From NCBI GenBank assembly GCA_016214425.1, contig JACRON010000237.1, positions 1 through 5,913 on the forward strand: DNA of 5,913 bases, in the 5' to 3' direction. A model generated the notes under the pieces. That model was not told the origin of the DNA and ran no database searches. It worked only from the letters and a program-made list of their open reading frames with translations. Source of the DNA: Nitrospirota bacterium. Lineage in GTDB: Bacteria > Nitrospirota > CAKKRA01 > 9FT-COMBO-42-15. Both the position numbers and the translations under genes were made by a program. Below are positions 5,249-5,913 of this stretch, in pieces (position 1 is the first letter of the stretch; each line of letters opens with the position of its first letter).

Positions 5249-5913
5249 GGATAGGCCTTATATATGTTGAGCAGAAAAGATTTAAAGAGGCAGCAGATCA
5301 GTTTGTTAGGGTACTGATGGCAAGACCTGATGATGCAAAGGTAAGATATTATCTCGGCACTATATATGAAGAGATTAAGGAGTATGACAAGGCTGCTATT
5401 GAATATAAAAAGGTTATTGAATCAGACCCGAAGAATATAGAAGCACTGGTGAGGCTTGGGTATCTGAATAGTAAAGAAGGAAGATATGAAGAGGCCCTGA
5501 GCTATTTCAAAAGGGCGATTGAGTATAACCCAAATAAGGCAGAGGTTTATCTGTTTGTAGGTGTAACATACATTCAGCTTGAGCAGTATAATGATGCTTT
5601 AGATGTGTTGCAAAAGGGTTTAGCGATTGATTCCAAGCTTGACGAGCTTCATTTTAATCTTGCCGTTGCATACGATAAGTTAAACAAAAAAGATGAGTGC
5701 ATCTCAGAGATGAAGGAGGCGATAAAACTTAATCCAAAACATGCAAATGCGCTTAATTATCTCGGCTATACTTATGCAGAGAAGGGGATTAATCTCAATG
5801 AGGCAATTTCATTAATCAAAAGAGCGCTTGAGCTCAAGCCTAATGACGGTTATTACTTAGACAGCCTTGCATGGGCGTATTTTCAAAAAGGCTGGATAGA
5901 TGATGCATTGGAG
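5218..5913 (+). CDS. TPR-repeat lipoprotein, continuation in the -1 frame (3' truncated by window edge)
   Basis: This frame is open from 5218 (just after TAA at 5215-5217) to the window end and encodes six full TPRs and part of a seventh. They begin with LRIGLIYVEQKRFKEAADQF at 5245 and go on through NALNYLGYTYAEKGINLNEA near 5749-5808 to the partial GYYLDSLAWAYFQKGW. The style and composition match the five TPRs of the upstream piece, so this is the other half of the same protein and not a new gene. The first in-frame ATG is at 5317, preceded by AGGG at 5308-5311, but it falls inside a TPR and would give a signal-less fragment. The array is out of register at the junction: the last canonical TPR proline (codon 5207-5209) is 47 nt from the next canonical glycine codon (5254-5256), where 30 nt is expected. 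It could be a decaying gene, a strain variant or an assembly or sequencing error. Confidence 0.75.

Overview
This window comes from a bacterial chromosome of low-to-moderate GC (about 40 % by eye). Arginine is written mostly AGG/AGA, and ATA is frequent for isoleucine. The organism is probably a diderm, because the last gene carries a lipoprotein signal peptide followed by a TPR array, the usual form of an outer-membrane-associated lipoprotein. A bacterial V-type (A/V-type) ATPase, scpAB, and intergenic gaps filled with REP-like and AT-rich palindromic repeats are all seen in many uncultivated environmental lineages. The phylum cannot be fixed from this sequence.

Layout, all genes on the + strand: (1) 3-755, C-terminal part of V-type ATPase catalytic subunit A, cut by the window edge; (2) 764-2158, subunit B; (3) 2159-2317, a gap holding an AT-rich palindromic repeat; (4) 2318-2953, central stalk subunit D, whose last codons and stop lie inside a REP doublet (2926-2991); (5) 3014-3745, scpA, and 3738-4280, scpB, overlapping by 8 nt; (6) 4281-4495, a gap with a second, opposite-oriented copy of the AT-rich repeat split by a second REP doublet (4309-4380); (7) 4496-5913, a TPR lipoprotein gene running off the right edge. 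Its reading frame breaks at about 5218-5248.

Subunits A, B and D form the A3B3 head and rotor axle of a rotary ATPase that couples ATP hydrolysis or synthesis to H+ or Na+ transport. The membrane and peripheral-stalk subunits are not in view. ScpA and ScpB are the kleisin and winged-helix partners of the SMC condensin that organises and segregates the chromosome. The tight spacing suggests co-transcription A-B-D-scpA-scpB, but there is no obvious functional link between the two complexes. The TPR lipoprotein probably starts a separate unit.

I see no defence system, mobile-element protein, CRISPR array, tRNA or rRNA. The unusual content is in the non-coding parts. Two different REP-type doublets share the GTAG foot typical of RAYT-linked elements. 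Two copies of an AT-rich, MITE-like palindrome occur, one of them apparently interrupted by a REP doublet. One repeat insertion has rewritten the C-terminus of subunit D and creates a false upstream start for scpA.
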